A program made the position numbers and the translations under genes. Of a DNA stretch of 64,000 nt, positions 53,522 to 62,971 are shown one piece after another. Source of the DNA: Caballeronia sp. INDeC2 (GTDB lineage: Bacteria > Pseudomonadota > Gammaproteobacteria > Burkholderiales > Burkholderiaceae); NCBI RefSeq assembly GCF_023631325.1, contig NZ_JALQDG010000047.1, positions 1-64,000 of the forward strand. The letters run 5' to 3'. The notes beneath the pieces are model-generated. The model was not told the origin of the DNA and did no database searches. It saw nothing but the letters and a program-made list of their open reading frames with translations. Every line of letters starts with the position of its first letter. The first letter of the stretch is position 1.

Positions 53522-54364
53522 TCAAAGACCCAGGCACACTGCTCCGCCCGCGACGACCACGCATGCGAGCCAGCGTTTCGCGCTGACCGGCTCGTGCAGA
53601 AACACGCGCCCGATGAGCGCAGCGAACACGACGCTCGTCTCGCGCAACGCGGATACGGCGCCCATGGCGCCGGACTGCATCGCCCAGATCACGATGCCGT
53701 AGGCGGCGATCGACACGAGTCCGCCTGCGAGCGACGAGCCCACGGCCATCGGCGCTTCTCTCACTGGCGTCCAGAGCGCAGGAAGCCCGCGCTTCGCGAC
53801 GAAGATCACCGGCATGAGCCAATAGAACATGAACATCCACGCGGTATAGGTGAACGCTTGGCCGTCGGAGAGGCGCACGCCGATGCCGTCGATCACCGTA
53901 TAGATCGCAATGGTCACGCCGGTCGTGAACGCGGCGAGCGCGCCCGCGCGGGATACGCGGCCGCCCTGCAACGCGAGCGCCATGATGCCGCCCGATATCA
54001 GCACGATCCCGAACACATGCAGCAAGCCGATGCCTTCGTGCGCGAAGAGCGCCGCGCCGAGCGTGACGAGCATTGGCGATGATCCGCGCGCGATCGGATA
54101 AGCCTGCGCAAGATCGCCGCGACGATACGAGCGCACGAGGCTCACGTTATAGACGATATGCACGAGCCCCGAAGCCACGATATACGGCCACGCGGCTTTC
54201 GCGGGCATCGGCAGATAGACGATGACGAGCGCCGACACGACGCCGATGGCAATGCTCATCCATGTCATCGAAAGGAAGCGGTCGCGATTGCCATGAAGCA
54301 TCGCGTTCCAGCTCGCGTGGAGCACGGCTGCGAAGAGAACGACACCGCCGGTGTAGGTGAACAT
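53522..54364 (-). CDS. EamA/DMT-family transporter
   Basis: 280 aa, ten predicted membrane helices in two EamA halves. Visible family features are FAAVLHASWNAM at the start, the LAQAYPIARGSSPM stretch, and the second half's SALRETSVVFAALIGRVFLHEP. Predicted inner-membrane exporter of amino-acid-like or other small metabolites; substrate unknown. Divergent from the LysR gene at 54469 across about 105 bp, which makes that regulator a candidate controller. Confidence 0.9.
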   Translation of the reverse strand: MFTYTGGVVLFAAVLHASWNAMLHGNRDRFLSMTWMSIAIGVVSALVIVYLPMPAKAAWPYIVASGLVHIVYNVSLVRSYRRGDLAQAYPIARGSSPMLVTLGAALFAHEGIGLLHVFGIVLISGGIMALALQGGRVSRAGALAAFTTGVTIAIYTVIDGIGVRLSDGQAFTYTAWMFMFYWLMPVIFVAKRGLPALWTPVREAPMAVGSSLAGGLVSIAAYGIVIWAMQSGAMGAVSALRETSVVFAALIGRVFLHEPVSAKRWLACVVVAGGAVCLGL

Positions 54365-54468
54365 GCGCTTTATGTCGTTTATATGACGGATGATTGATAG
54401 AGTAACTATCTTGTACGCAGCCTACAAACCATATAAATTGCAGAGTCGTGTTAGAAAATCTCTTTTGA

Positions 54469-55377
54469 ATGAGACCGATATTGCCTTCGCTCAACGCGTT
54501 GCGCGCCTTCGAGGCGGCGGGGCGGCTCGGCAGCTTCAAGGACGCCGCTGTGGAACTGCATGTGACGCACGGCGCGATCAGCCAGCAAGTGCGCCTGCTC
54601 GAAGTGTGGCTCGGCGCGTCGCTGTTCGAGCGCCATAACCGGCGCGTCGTGCTCACGCCCGCAGCGCGCGCTTATCTCGCGGAGATCGGTCCGTTGTTCG
54701 ATCAGCTTGCGCAAGCCACCGCGCGATATGGCTTGTCGGAGACCGTATCGCGAACGCTGAGCGTGAATGCGCCCGCGACGTTCACCTTGCGCTGGCTCGT
54801 GCCGAGGCTCGAAAAATTCCGCGTGCGTCATCCCGATGTCGAAGTGAGGATAGAGACATCGAACGAGCCGGTGGAGCGATTGAAGGACGCTCACGACATC
54901 GTGATTCGCGGCGGCCCGGACACGTTTTACGGCTACGTAATGCGGCCGTTTCTCGAAGAGGCGCGCTTGCCCGTGTGCAGTCCGGCACTGCTGCGACGCG
55001 TGCCGCTGCGAACGCCCGAAGACATGCGTCGGCATACCTTGCTGCATACGTCGAGCTTGCCGCGTGTCTGGCCCGACTGGCTCGCGCAGGCGCAGCTATC
55101 CACGCTGACGCCCGCGGCGGTGCTGACTTTCGATCACTTCTATCTGACCTTGCAGGCGGCTGTCGATGGTATGGGCATCGCAATGGGCCCGACCGCGCTC
55201 GTCGCCGACGATCTCGCCACGGGCCGGCTCGTCGCGCCGTTCGATGGTCCGCGCTTGCCGTCGCGAAGTTACTGCACCTATATCGCCGATGAAAAAGCCG
55301 GCGACGATCTGATCGTGCTGTTTCGCTCATGGCTGGAGGACGAAGGCCAGGCGTTCGCGAACGCGCACGAAGTGTGA
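54469..55377 (+). CDS. LysR-family regulator, GcvA-like
   Basis: 302 aa. HTH in LNALRAFEAAGRLGSFKDAA and THGAISQQVRLLE; substrate domain starting about 95. The opening MRPxLPSLNALRAFEAAGR is the GcvA-type pattern. Lies between the divergent DMT exporter and a porin gene that begins immediately after its stop, so it may control both. Confidence 0.9.
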   Translation: MRPILPSLNALRAFEAAGRLGSFKDAAVELHVTHGAISQQVRLLEVWLGASLFERHNRRVVLTPAARAYLAEIGPLFDQLAQATARYGLSETVSRTLSVNAPATFTLRWLVPRLEKFRVRHPDVEVRIETSNEPVERLKDAHDIVIRGGPDTFYGYVMRPFLEEARLPVCSPALLRRVPLRTPEDMRRHTLLHTSSLPRVWPDWLAQAQLSTLTPAAVLTFDHFYLTLQAAVDGMGIAMGPTALVADDLATGRLVAPFDGPRLPSRSYCTYIADEKAGDDLIVLFRSWLEDEGQAFANAHEV

Positions 55378-55395
55378 ATGGATGAGCGAAGATTC

Positions 55396-56421
55396 ATGCG
55401 TTTAACGAAGACTTTCATTCGATTGCTGGCCATGTCGATGTTATGCGGCATCGGCGTATCGGCGGCGCACGCGCAGAGCGCCGTGACTTTATACGGCACT
55501 ATCGATACGAGCATCGAAGTGACGAACCCCGGCTCGTCGTGGACGCCGCGCATGGATTCGGGCGCGTATCGCGGCTCGCGTTTCGGCTTGCGCGGTTACG
55601 AGCAACTGAGCGCCGATACGCGCCTGCTCTTCGATCTCGAAAGCGGCTTCAGCTCGGCGGACGGCAGCTTCGCGACCGCCAACACGATCTTCAACCGGCA
55701 GGCGTGGATCGGCCTCGGCGCGCCGTGGGGCGAGTTGCGCATGGGCCGCCAATATTCGCCGATCTATATCCCGTTCAAGGGCGGCCTGGATGCTTTCGGC
55801 GCGGGCACGACCGCATCGGGTCTCAACAATCTGTCGAAGATCACGCCTTATACGGATAACGGCATTGCGTATCTGTCGCCCGATATTCACGGATTCACGA
55901 CGACGCTCATGGTCGCGTTGCGCGATAGCGGCGACGGCAACGGGCTATCCGGCAACTACGAAACCTTTGCGTATCACAACGGGCCGTTGCGCGTGTCGTA
56001 CGCGCATCAGCAGACGGAGGGCAACGCCGGTCTGCGCGCGAATCTCGGCGGCATGTCGTATCGCATCGGCAAGACGACGGCCTTCGTGTCGTACTTCAAT
56101 GGCGATGGCGGCACGCCGCGCTATCACAGCGACGGTCTTTCGGTATCTATGCGCTATGCGATGACGCCACGCCTGCGCGCGTCGCTCGGTTATGCATACG
56201 CACGAGATCGCTCGGGCGGCGACAACGACGCGGACCAGTTCAGCGTCGCGTGCGAATACGATGTTTCGCCTAAGGTGCTGCTCTATGCGAGCGGCGCGAT
56301 GCTGCGCAATCATGGCGACGCGACATTCACGCTGCGCGGCGTGAATGTCGTCGGGATTCCGGCGGCTTATCCCGGCGCGCCGATACGCGGCGTGCAGGTC
56401 GGCATGATCGACCGGTTCTGA
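55396..56421 (+). CDS. OmpC-type outer-membrane porin
   Basis: 341 aa from ATG 55396 (MRLTKTF); ATG 55378 just after the regulator stop is an alternative. Signal peptide ends SAAHA, mature QSAVTLYGTIDTSIE is the Gram-negative porin start, followed by SGAYRGSRFGLRGYEQL and repeated beta strands with a C-terminal aromatic (final Phe), the porin assembly signal. A trimeric general diffusion pore of beta-proteobacterial type. Probably co-transcribed with the LysR gene. Confidence 0.9.
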   Translation: MRLTKTFIRLLAMSMLCGIGVSAAHAQSAVTLYGTIDTSIEVTNPGSSWTPRMDSGAYRGSRFGLRGYEQLSADTRLLFDLESGFSSADGSFATANTIFNRQAWIGLGAPWGELRMGRQYSPIYIPFKGGLDAFGAGTTASGLNNLSKITPYTDNGIAYLSPDIHGFTTTLMVALRDSGDGNGLSGNYETFAYHNGPLRVSYAHQQTEGNAGLRANLGGMSYRIGKTTAFVSYFNGDGGTPRYHSDGLSVSMRYAMTPRLRASLGYAYARDRSGGDNDADQFSVACEYDVSPKVLLYASGAMLRNHGDATFTLRGVNVVGIPAAYPGAPIRGVQVGMIDRF

Positions 56422-56502
56422 TGCTCCAGCGCGCATCGCTCGGCGTGGCGTGATGCTTGCTATTCCGTTCGCACGGACATTGCTCGATGAAGGAGGCAGC
56501 GT

Positions 56503-56850
56503 ATGACGACGAAACCTGGACAATCGACAGACGACGATGCCGCGACGTATGACGCTTTCAAGGAACTCGTCAACATGACACCGTCGCGAATAGAGAAGTG
56601 GCTTGCAACCGACGAGTCGCGCGAAGTCGGTCAGAAGAACGGCGGCGGCGAGTCGGTCGGGCACAAGTCGGGGCGGCATATCATCGATATTCTCGGCAAG
56701 AAGAAAGCCGATCTGAGCGACGACGATTACGCGCACATGCGCAAGGTGATCGGCTATATCAAGCGGCACCTCGCGCAACGTCCGCATGACGTCGAACATT
56801 CTCACTGGCGTTACTCGCTGATGAACTGGGGCCACGATCCGTTGAAGTGA
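56503..56850 (+). CDS. DUF3140 protein
   Basis: 115 aa. Conserved DUF3140 pieces: FKELVNMTPSRIEKWLATDE, ESVGHKSGRHIIDILGKKKA, DDDYAHMRKVIGYIKRH and the family-typical end HWRYSLMNWGHDPLK. Function is unknown; members are small and often called DNA-binding. AGGAGG precedes ATG 56503. Convergent with the next gene, 3 bp apart. Confidence 0.92.
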   Translation: MTTKPGQSTDDDAATYDAFKELVNMTPSRIEKWLATDESREVGQKNGGGESVGHKSGRHIIDILGKKKADLSDDDYAHMRKVIGYIKRHLAQRPHDVEHSHWRYSLMNWGHDPLK

Positions 56851-56853
56851 GCT

Positions 56854-57810
56854 TCAGTCGACGACGAACACGCTGCGCAGTTTGCCGCCGTCATCGTCCC
56901 AATGCTCGACGAGTTGCGAAAGCGGCACGGCTTTCGTATCGACATGCAGGCCGCCCATTGCGGCCGCTTCCAGCACGGCCTGCGCCGCCGCGAGCAATCT
57001 ATCCAACGCGATGCTGCCGAGGCCGCTTCCCAGCAGCGTGATCGCATTCGCGCGCAGCACGGCAGCAGGCAGACCGATCTCGCCGCCGCTGATCGAGCCG
57101 ATTTGCACGAAGCGCAACGCGCGCTGTTCCTGCGATGCACGCGCCGCCGCGATCAGCAACGCGCGCGCGCTCGTTCCCCACAGATAATCGAGCACGACGT
57201 CGATGCCGCCGGCGAATGCGGCTTCGAACGCGCGGTTCATCGCGGCTTCGTCGTCGCCGAGTGCGATGGTTTCATCGGCGCCCATTGTGTGCAGCTTGTC
57301 GAGCACGGTCCGATTGCGTCCCGTCGCGATGACCTTTGCCGCGCCGAGCTGCTTCGCGACCTGCACCGCGAGTTGCCCCGACGCGCCCGTTGCGCCGTTG
57401 ATCAGCACCGTCTCGCCGGCGACGAAACGCGCGCGTTCGGTCAGCGCCGCCCACGACGACATGCCGGGAATCGCGATGGCCGCGGCGGTGACGTCGTCGA
57501 GCGCATCGGGCAACGCGATGCAGCGCTCGGGCGCGACGAGCGTGCGTTCGGCCATCGCGCCGAAGGGCGCGACGGGCGCGAAGAAATACACGCGCTCGCC
57601 GCTGTCGAGACGCCCGACGCCATCCACGCCCGCGACGAACGGATACGTATTCGACGACGAATAATGCTGTCCCGATGCCTTGGCGCGCGCCAACTGGCTC
57701 AGTGCTGACGCGCTCACCTGCACGATGCGATGACCACCGGATGCAACGGGTTCGTCGAAGTTCGTATGGACGGGTTTCTGTGCCGGCTGGCTGACGACGG
57801 CTGCTTTCAT
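56854..57810 (-). CDS. Quinone-oxidoreductase-like MDR dehydrogenase
   Basis: 318 aa zinc-independent medium-chain reductase. MKAAVV start, GroES-like part with AGVDGVGR, then Rossmann domain with NGATGASGQLAVQVAKQLGA and VIATGRNRTVLDKLHTMGA. No catalytic zinc cysteines in the N-terminal domain, which suits NADPH quinone/enone reductases. AGGTGA precedes ATG 57810. Follows a small 83-aa gene by 22 bp, so they are one operon. Confidence 0.88.
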   Translation of the reverse strand: MKAAVVSQPAQKPVHTNFDEPVASGGHRIVQVSASALSQLARAKASGQHYSSSNTYPFVAGVDGVGRLDSGERVYFFAPVAPFGAMAERTLVAPERCIALPDALDDVTAAAIAIPGMSSWAALTERARFVAGETVLINGATGASGQLAVQVAKQLGAAKVIATGRNRTVLDKLHTMGADETIALGDDEAAMNRAFEAAFAGGIDVVLDYLWGTSARALLIAAARASQEQRALRFVQIGSISGGEIGLPAAVLRANAITLLGSGLGSIALDRLLAAAQAVLEAAAMGGLHVDTKAVPLSQLVEHWDDDGGKLRSVFVVD

Positions 57811-57832
57811 CGGATCACCTGTGAGTTGAATA

Positions 57833-58084
57833 TCATCGAGCGTCGATCCATGCGCGCAATGCGGGATCGCGGATGTCGAGCACATCGAAAAGGCCGAGCG
57901 CGCGCAGTGCGGGCAGCGCATCCGAGATGTCGCGTTGCGCCGTCGCGCGCGCTTCGCTGCTCGAGTGCGCATCGGTCCAGACGCGCGCGTTGACGAGAAA
58001 TGCGCCGACCGTGCCTTTGCGCACGGTCGTGCCGTTCAGCTCGGCGTGGTCGGCATGATCGGGAAGGAGATCGCTGGCTCGCAT
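57833..58084 (-). CDS. Small hypothetical protein upstream of the oxidoreductase
   Basis: 83 aa from ATG 58084, with GGAG nine bases upstream (ATG 58099 is an alternative). Sequence is helical, charged, with LNGTTVRKGTVGAFLVNARV and ALGLFDVLDIRDPALRAWI. No domain recognised; it may belong to a Burkholderiaceae-specific family. Co-transcribed with the MDR dehydrogenase, divergent from the AraC gene. Confidence 0.6.
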   Translation of the reverse strand: MRASDLLPDHADHAELNGTTVRKGTVGAFLVNARVWTDAHSSSEARATAQRDISDALPALRALGLFDVLDIRDPALRAWIDAR

Positions 58085-58181
58085 TGTTCGTGGCTCCATG
58101 TTTGAATCGAACGAAGCCAGTCTAGCCGTGCGCAACCGGCCGGTCTCCGGTATAAAGGTCAATCGATACCGCAATCCGGCC

Positions 58182-58973
58182 ATGCATAAACCGATCATCC
58201 GCGCGGACCTCGTCACGTCGCACGAAGGCCCGTTTCTCGCCGCAGCCGAACTCACGCAAAGCGAGCCGCGCGAGATGTCGCCGCACAGTCACGCGCGGGG
58301 GCAATTGATGGGCGCGTTGAGCGGACTGGTGTCGATCGGCGTCGATGCGCAACAGTGGGTCGTGCCCGCGATTCATGCGATCTGGATACCGCCGCATCGC
58401 GTGCATTCGGTGCGTTCTTACGGGCCGTTCTCGGGATGGAGCGTGTTCGTCGCCGAGGCGCGATGCGCGACGCTGCCGATCGAACCGCGCGCCATTCGCA
58501 CGACGCCGCTGCTGCGCGAGGCCGTGCATCGCGCGGCGACGTGGCCAGGCGTGGCGCTCGATGCATCGCAGTCGCGCATCGCGGAAGTCATCGTCGACGA
58601 ACTCGCCGCCGCGCCTGTCGAGCCGCTGCATTTGCAGCGCCCGCTCGATCCGGCGCTCGCGAAGATCACCGATGCACTTGCGAACGATCTCTCCGATAAC
58701 CGGCGCTTCGAGGAATGGGCGGCATGGGCGGGCGTGTCGCCGCGCACGATGAGCCGCCGCTTCGTCGCGGATACGGGGCTGACGTTCGCGCAGTGGCGTC
58801 AGCAGGCGCGCATGCTTCGCGCACTGGAACGCGTCGCCGATGGCATCCCCGTCACGACGATCGCGCTCGAACTCGGCTATGGCAACATCAGCGCGTTCAT
58901 CGACGTATTCCGCAAGACTTTCGGCACGACGCCAGGCCGTTATATGGCGACGCGCATCACGCGCTATGCTTGA
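58182..58973 (+). CDS. Cupin-sensor AraC-family regulator
   Basis: 263 aa from ATG 58182 (MHKPII); ATG 58098 is an alternative start and would reach into the divergent promoter. N-terminal cupin with SPHSHARGQLMGALSG and IWIPPHRVHSV; C-terminal AraC HTH (FEEWAAWAGVSPRTMSRRFV, VTTIALELGYGNISAFIDVF, KTFGTTPGRYM). Likely regulates the divergent dehydrogenase pair. Confidence 0.88.
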   Translation: MHKPIIRADLVTSHEGPFLAAAELTQSEPREMSPHSHARGQLMGALSGLVSIGVDAQQWVVPAIHAIWIPPHRVHSVRSYGPFSGWSVFVAEARCATLPIEPRAIRTTPLLREAVHRAATWPGVALDASQSRIAEVIVDELAAAPVEPLHLQRPLDPALAKITDALANDLSDNRRFEEWAAWAGVSPRTMSRRFVADTGLTFAQWRQQARMLRALERVADGIPVTTIALELGYGNISAFIDVFRKTFGTTPGRYMATRITRYA

Positions 58974-58990
58974 GGTAACCGGAGCGAGAC

Positions 58991-60154
58991 ATGAACGAGA
59001 CGAACTGGTACACGGAGAACGGCTGCTCGCTCGACGAATTTGCGAGCCTGCTGAAGCGCGATGTCGAGAAGAAGCCGGCGTTCGCGTCGGATAGTCGGCG
59101 CGGGATTCCGCTCTACGATTGCAACGCGCTCGCCGACGTACTGCGCGATACGTCGAAGCTCATGACGTTGCAGGCCGAATGGGCGACCGTCCTGCGCGAC
59201 GGCGCGGGCGTGTTCGTGCTGAAGCATGCGTATGCGGACACCGGTCCCGTCGACGAAGCCACCGCGATTTTCGAATCCATCATCGAAAAAGAGCGGGCGC
59301 AAGGCGCGGGCGCGGGCGATCACTTCGCGAAGGCCGGCGCGAACGATCGCATCTGGAACGCGCAGGAAAAGCTCTGTCTGCTGGCGCCTCGCGTCTTCGC
59401 GCGCTACTTTGCGAATCCGTTTATCGAGTGTGCCGCGCGAGCGTGGCTCGGTCCCGGTTTCCAGATGACTTCGCAAGTGAACGTCGTGCGTCCGGGCGGC
59501 GACGCGCAACAGGCGCATCGCGACTATCACCTCGGATTCCAGACCGCGGATGAAGTGCGGCGCTATCCGGCGCATGTCCATGCGATGTCGCCGTTTCTTA
59601 CGCTGCAAGGCGCGGTCGCGCACAGCGACATGTCCGTCGAAAGCGGTCCGACGAAACTGCTGCCGTTCTCGCAACGTTACGCGCAAGGTTATCTCGCGTG
59701 GCGTCGCGCGGACTTTCGCGAGCACTTCGAAGCGCACTACGTGCAACTGCCGCTCGAAAAAGGCGACGCGCTTTTCTTCAGCCCCGCGCTCTTTCATGCG
59801 GCGGGCGCGAACCGCACGCGCGACGTGCAGCGCATGGCGAATCTGCTGCAGGTTTCATCGGCATATGGCCGCGCGATGGAAACGCTCGATCGCGCGCGCA
59901 TGTGCGAAGCGGTCTTTCCGGTGCTGCTCGATTACAAGTCGACGGGACGAATGAACGATGCCGAGCTGGATGCGGTCATCGCATCGTGCGCGGAAGGTTA
60001 TGCGTTCCCGACGAATCTGGATCGCGATCCACCCATCGGCGGTCTTGCGCCAAAGAGCCAGCAGGCGCTGCTTCGCCAGGCAATCGATGAAGCCTGGTCC
60101 GTCGATGCCTTCGACAAGGCGCTGAAAGACAACGCATGGCGTCGAAGCACATGA
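58991..60154 (+). CDS. PhyH-family oxygenase
   Basis: 387 aa Fe(II)/2-oxoglutarate oxygenase. Iron ligands HRD (QAHRDYHLGF) with the distal histidine in LFHAAGANRTRDVQRMAN, whose arginine probably binds 2-oxoglutarate. AKAGANDRIWN and VQLPLEKGDALFFSPALFH fit this group. Next to a sugar-import operon and FadR-type regulator, so substrate may be sugar-linked, but nothing proves this. Starts 18 bp after the AraC gene. Confidence 0.85.
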   Translation: MNETNWYTENGCSLDEFASLLKRDVEKKPAFASDSRRGIPLYDCNALADVLRDTSKLMTLQAEWATVLRDGAGVFVLKHAYADTGPVDEATAIFESIIEKERAQGAGAGDHFAKAGANDRIWNAQEKLCLLAPRVFARYFANPFIECAARAWLGPGFQMTSQVNVVRPGGDAQQAHRDYHLGFQTADEVRRYPAHVHAMSPFLTLQGAVAHSDMSVESGPTKLLPFSQRYAQGYLAWRRADFREHFEAHYVQLPLEKGDALFFSPALFHAAGANRTRDVQRMANLLQVSSAYGRAMETLDRARMCEAVFPVLLDYKSTGRMNDAELDAVIASCAEGYAFPTNLDRDPPIGGLAPKSQQALLRQAIDEAWSVDAFDKALKDNAWRRST

Positions 60155-60168
60155 GGCACATGAGGCCG

Positions 60169-60891
60169 CTATTCCTGATACACCGCCGACAGCACGCTTT
60201 GCGCATCGGCGAGCGCGTTGTCGAGCTGCACGAGACTCGCATGACGCGCGCCGAGCGGATCATGATTTGCGATCGCGGTGAGAATCGCCTTGTGCCGCGG
60301 CAATGACAGCGCGTGCGTATCGGGATGACGGCTCGTCAGCTTGATCGACTCCGATAGCGCGAGCGTCAGCATGTGTCCGATGTACATCAGCATGTCGTTG
60401 TGCGTCGCCGTCAGGATCGCGCGATGAAACTCGAGATCGGGTGCGAGCAAAGCCTCGGGCGTAGGCGCGTGCGACATGCGCTCGAATGCATCGCGGATGC
60501 GCGCGACATCCTCCTCCGTCGCGTTCGATGCGGCGAGCGCAGCGGCGGCGGGCTCGACGATCCTGCGCACCACGAGCAGCGACTGAAAGAACTCGCCTTC
60601 CTGCACGCTGTTGATCGTCCAGAAGAGCACATCGGGATCGAGCGTGTGCCATTCGTCGCGCGGACGCACGACGCTGCCCAGACGCGGCTTCGACAACACG
60701 AGCCCTTTTGCGACCAGCACGCGCGTCGCCTCGCGCAATACGGGCCGGCTCACGCCATACGCTTCGCATAGCTTCGCCTCGGCGGGCAGACGATCGCCCG
60801 GCTGAAGCTTGCCGCTCACGATCTCGATGCCGAGCTCTTGCACGATGCGCGCGTGCATGCTCTTGCGGGGCTGTGGATGACGATAGTCCAT
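60169..60891 (-). CDS. FadR/GntR-family regulator (FCD domain)
   Basis: 240 aa. Winged HTH (LQPGDRLPAEAKLCEAYGVSR, REATRVLVAKGLV) then an all-helical FCD ligand domain (from about 90; metal-binding type histidines in EFHRAI and LPRHKAIL). It ends the leftward set whose other genes form a sugar ABC importer, 2 bp after the permease gene. Probable local repressor responsive to a sugar acid or similar. Confidence 0.9.
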   Translation of the reverse strand: MDYRHPQPRKSMHARIVQELGIEIVSGKLQPGDRLPAEAKLCEAYGVSRPVLREATRVLVAKGLVLSKPRLGSVVRPRDEWHTLDPDVLFWTINSVQEGEFFQSLLVVRRIVEPAAAALAASNATEEDVARIRDAFERMSHAPTPEALLAPDLEFHRAILTATHNDMLMYIGHMLTLALSESIKLTSRHPDTHALSLPRHKAILTAIANHDPLGARHASLVQLDNALADAQSVLSAVYQE

Positions 60892-60893
60892 AG

Positions 60894-61916
60894 TCAGCGC
60901 TTTGCCGCGCCGCGCTCACCGAACGCCCGCTGCGACAGACAGAACACGAGCAACAGCGCGCCGACCGCGATCTTCGTCCACCACGAACTGAGCGAGCCGT
61001 CGAACGAAATCAGCGTCTGAATGATGCCGAGCAACAGCACGCCGAAGAGCGTGCCGATCACATAGCCGACACCGCCTGTCAGCAACGTTCCGCCGATGAC
61101 GGCGGAAGCGATCGCGTCGAGTTCGAGGCCCATCGCATGCAGGCCGTAGCCCGACAGCATGTAGAAGGTGAACAGCACGCCGCCGAGCGCGGAGCAGAAG
61201 CCCGATAGCGCATACGCGCCGATAGTCGCCGCGTTCACCGGCAAGCCCATCAGCAGCGCGGAATGCGGGTTGCCGCCGACTGCATAGATGGTGCGTCCGA
61301 ACGGCGTGTAATGCGCGACGAACACGGCGGCGGCGAGCACGACGAGCGCGATCGCCGCGCCGAGCGATAACGACGCGCCGCTCATCACAGGTATGCGAAT
61401 CTGCGAAACGGCTGCGTACCACGGGTTCGTGATGCTGATCGAATCGATGCTGATGACATAGCACAGCCCGCGCGCGAGAAACATCCCCGCAAGCGTGACG
61501 ATGAACGGTTGCAGGCGAAAGCGCGCGATCAGCCAGCCCATCAGCGTGCCGAACGCGGTGCCCATCGCGAGCACGAGCGGAATCACCACGAGCGGATGCC
61601 AGCCCGCTTTCTCGACGAGCGCGGCGGAGACCATCGTCGTGAGCGCGATCACCGATCCCACCGACAGATCGATGCCGCCCGACAGAATCACGAAGGTCTC
61701 GCCCACCGCCACGACGATCAGAAACGCATTGTCGATGAGCAGATTGAGAAAAACCTGCGGCGAGAAAAAGCCGGTGTACATCACCGAGCCGAGTACGGAT
61801 ACGGCGATGAAGAGCGACACCGTCGCGGCGAGCGGAAGATAGCGGCTGCGCGATGTCTTCTGCGGCGGCGTATCGTCCTTGCGATGCCGCGTGAGCGTGG
61901 GCAGGCCCGAATTCAT
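60894..61916 (-). CDS. Sugar ABC permease, YjfF-like
   Basis: 340 aa, about ten helices of the BPD_transp_2 fold. Marker stretches GGIDLSVGSVIALTT, LVAAAVFVAHYTPFGRTIYAV-type segment, and GLELDAIASAVIGGTLLTGG are typical of carbohydrate-importer permeases related to YjfF (galactofuranose). ATG 61916 overlaps the neighbouring permease's stop region by four bases. Pairs with the permease at 61913-62971. Confidence 0.88.
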   Translation of the reverse strand: MNSGLPTLTRHRKDDTPPQKTSRSRYLPLAATVSLFIAVSVLGSVMYTGFFSPQVFLNLLIDNAFLIVVAVGETFVILSGGIDLSVGSVIALTTMVSAALVEKAGWHPLVVIPLVLAMGTAFGTLMGWLIARFRLQPFIVTLAGMFLARGLCYVISIDSISITNPWYAAVSQIRIPVMSGASLSLGAAIALVVLAAAVFVAHYTPFGRTIYAVGGNPHSALLMGLPVNAATIGAYALSGFCSALGGVLFTFYMLSGYGLHAMGLELDAIASAVIGGTLLTGGVGYVIGTLFGVLLLGIIQTLISFDGSLSSWWTKIAVGALLLVFCLSQRAFGERGAAKR

Positions 61917-62971
61917 CGGCGCACCTCGCGGTTGGAGCGATCGGGGCGGCGCGCGAACTTCGCGACGGTCGCGCGGAATTCGCCCGATTGCAGCATCATC
62001 ACCGCGAACACGACGATCGCCTTCACGACGAGATTCACCTCCGGCGGCACGCCGAGCGAATAGATCAGATACGTCAGCGTCTGAATGATGAGCGCGCCGA
62101 TCACGCTGCCCGCGAGCGTGAAGCGCCCGCCGGTCAGCGCGGTGCCGCCGAGCGTGACGGCGAGGATCGCGTCGAGTTCGAGCAGCAGGCCAGCGTTGTT
62201 GCCGTCGGCGCTCTTCACGTTCGAGCTGATCAGAATGCCTGCGACGCCCGCGCACAATCCGCTGAACGCATACGCGCCGAGCGTGAGCCTGCGCGCCTGC
62301 ACGCCCGCGACGCGCGCGGCGGTCGGATTGATGCCGATCGCCTGAAGGAACAGCCCGAGCGCGGTGCGTGTGATCGCAAGGTAGAGCAGCACGAACACGA
62401 GTGCGACGATCAGGATCGACACCGGCACGCCGAGCAGGTAACCGCCGCCGAAAAAGAAGTAGGGCGAGTAGTAGATCGTGATGATCTGGCCGCTCGTGAT
62501 GAGCTGCGCGATGCCGCGTCCCGCGACCATGAGAATGAGCGTCGCGATGATCGGCTGCATGCCCGCGCGCGCGACGAGCAGGCCGTTCCATAGTCCGCAC
62601 AGCAACGCGACGCCCAGCGCGGCCAAGATCACGACAGGCAACGGAAAGCGCGTGACGTTGCCTGCAACCGACCCGCCGATCGCCCATGCGGCCACCGCGC
62701 CCGCGATGGCGACGACCGCGCCCACGGAGATGTCGATGCCGCGTGTCGCGATCACGATGGTCATGCCGAGCGCGACGACCGCAAGCGGCGCGGCGCGATT
62801 GAGGATATCGACAAGGCTGCCGTACAGATGATGATCGCGCCATTCGACATGCAGGAAGCCCGGATTGAACGCCGCGTTCAATGCGAGCAGCAGCGCGAGC
62901 GTGACGATCGGCCAGCCGAGCCGATGCTCCATCGCCGAACGCAGCATTCCACGCCGCACGGTGTCATCCAT
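61913..62971 (-). CDS. Sugar ABC permease, YtfT-like
   Basis: 352 aa, about ten helices, BPD_transp_2 fold. GIDISVGAVVAIAGAVAAW, TRGIDISVG, ALGLFLQAIGINPTAARVAG and LLLELDAILAVTLGGTALTG are the family's hallmarks. Overlaps the ATPase gene by eight bases on one side and the second permease by four on the other. Together with that permease and the ATPase it would import a hexose, pentose or galactofuranose-type sugar. Confidence 0.88.
   Translation of the reverse strand: MDDTVRRGMLRSAMEHRLGWPIVTLALLLALNAAFNPGFLHVEWRDHHLYGSLVDILNRAAPLAVVALGMTIVIATRGIDISVGAVVAIAGAVAAWAIGGSVAGNVTRFPLPVVILAALGVALLCGLWNGLLVARAGMQPIIATLILMVAGRGIAQLITSGQIITIYYSPYFFFGGGYLLGVPVSILIVALVFVLLYLAITRTALGLFLQAIGINPTAARVAGVQARRLTLGAYAFSGLCAGVAGILISSNVKSADGNNAGLLLELDAILAVTLGGTALTGGRFTLAGSVIGALIIQTLTYLIYSLGVPPEVNLVVKAIVVFAVMMLQSGEFRATVAKFARRPDRSNREVRR

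Noticed and set aside
61917..62843. Extension of the YjfF-like permease to a 649-aa protein
   Set aside because: The added N-terminus is Arg-rich shadow of the YtfT-like permease gene; the true start is ATG 61916.
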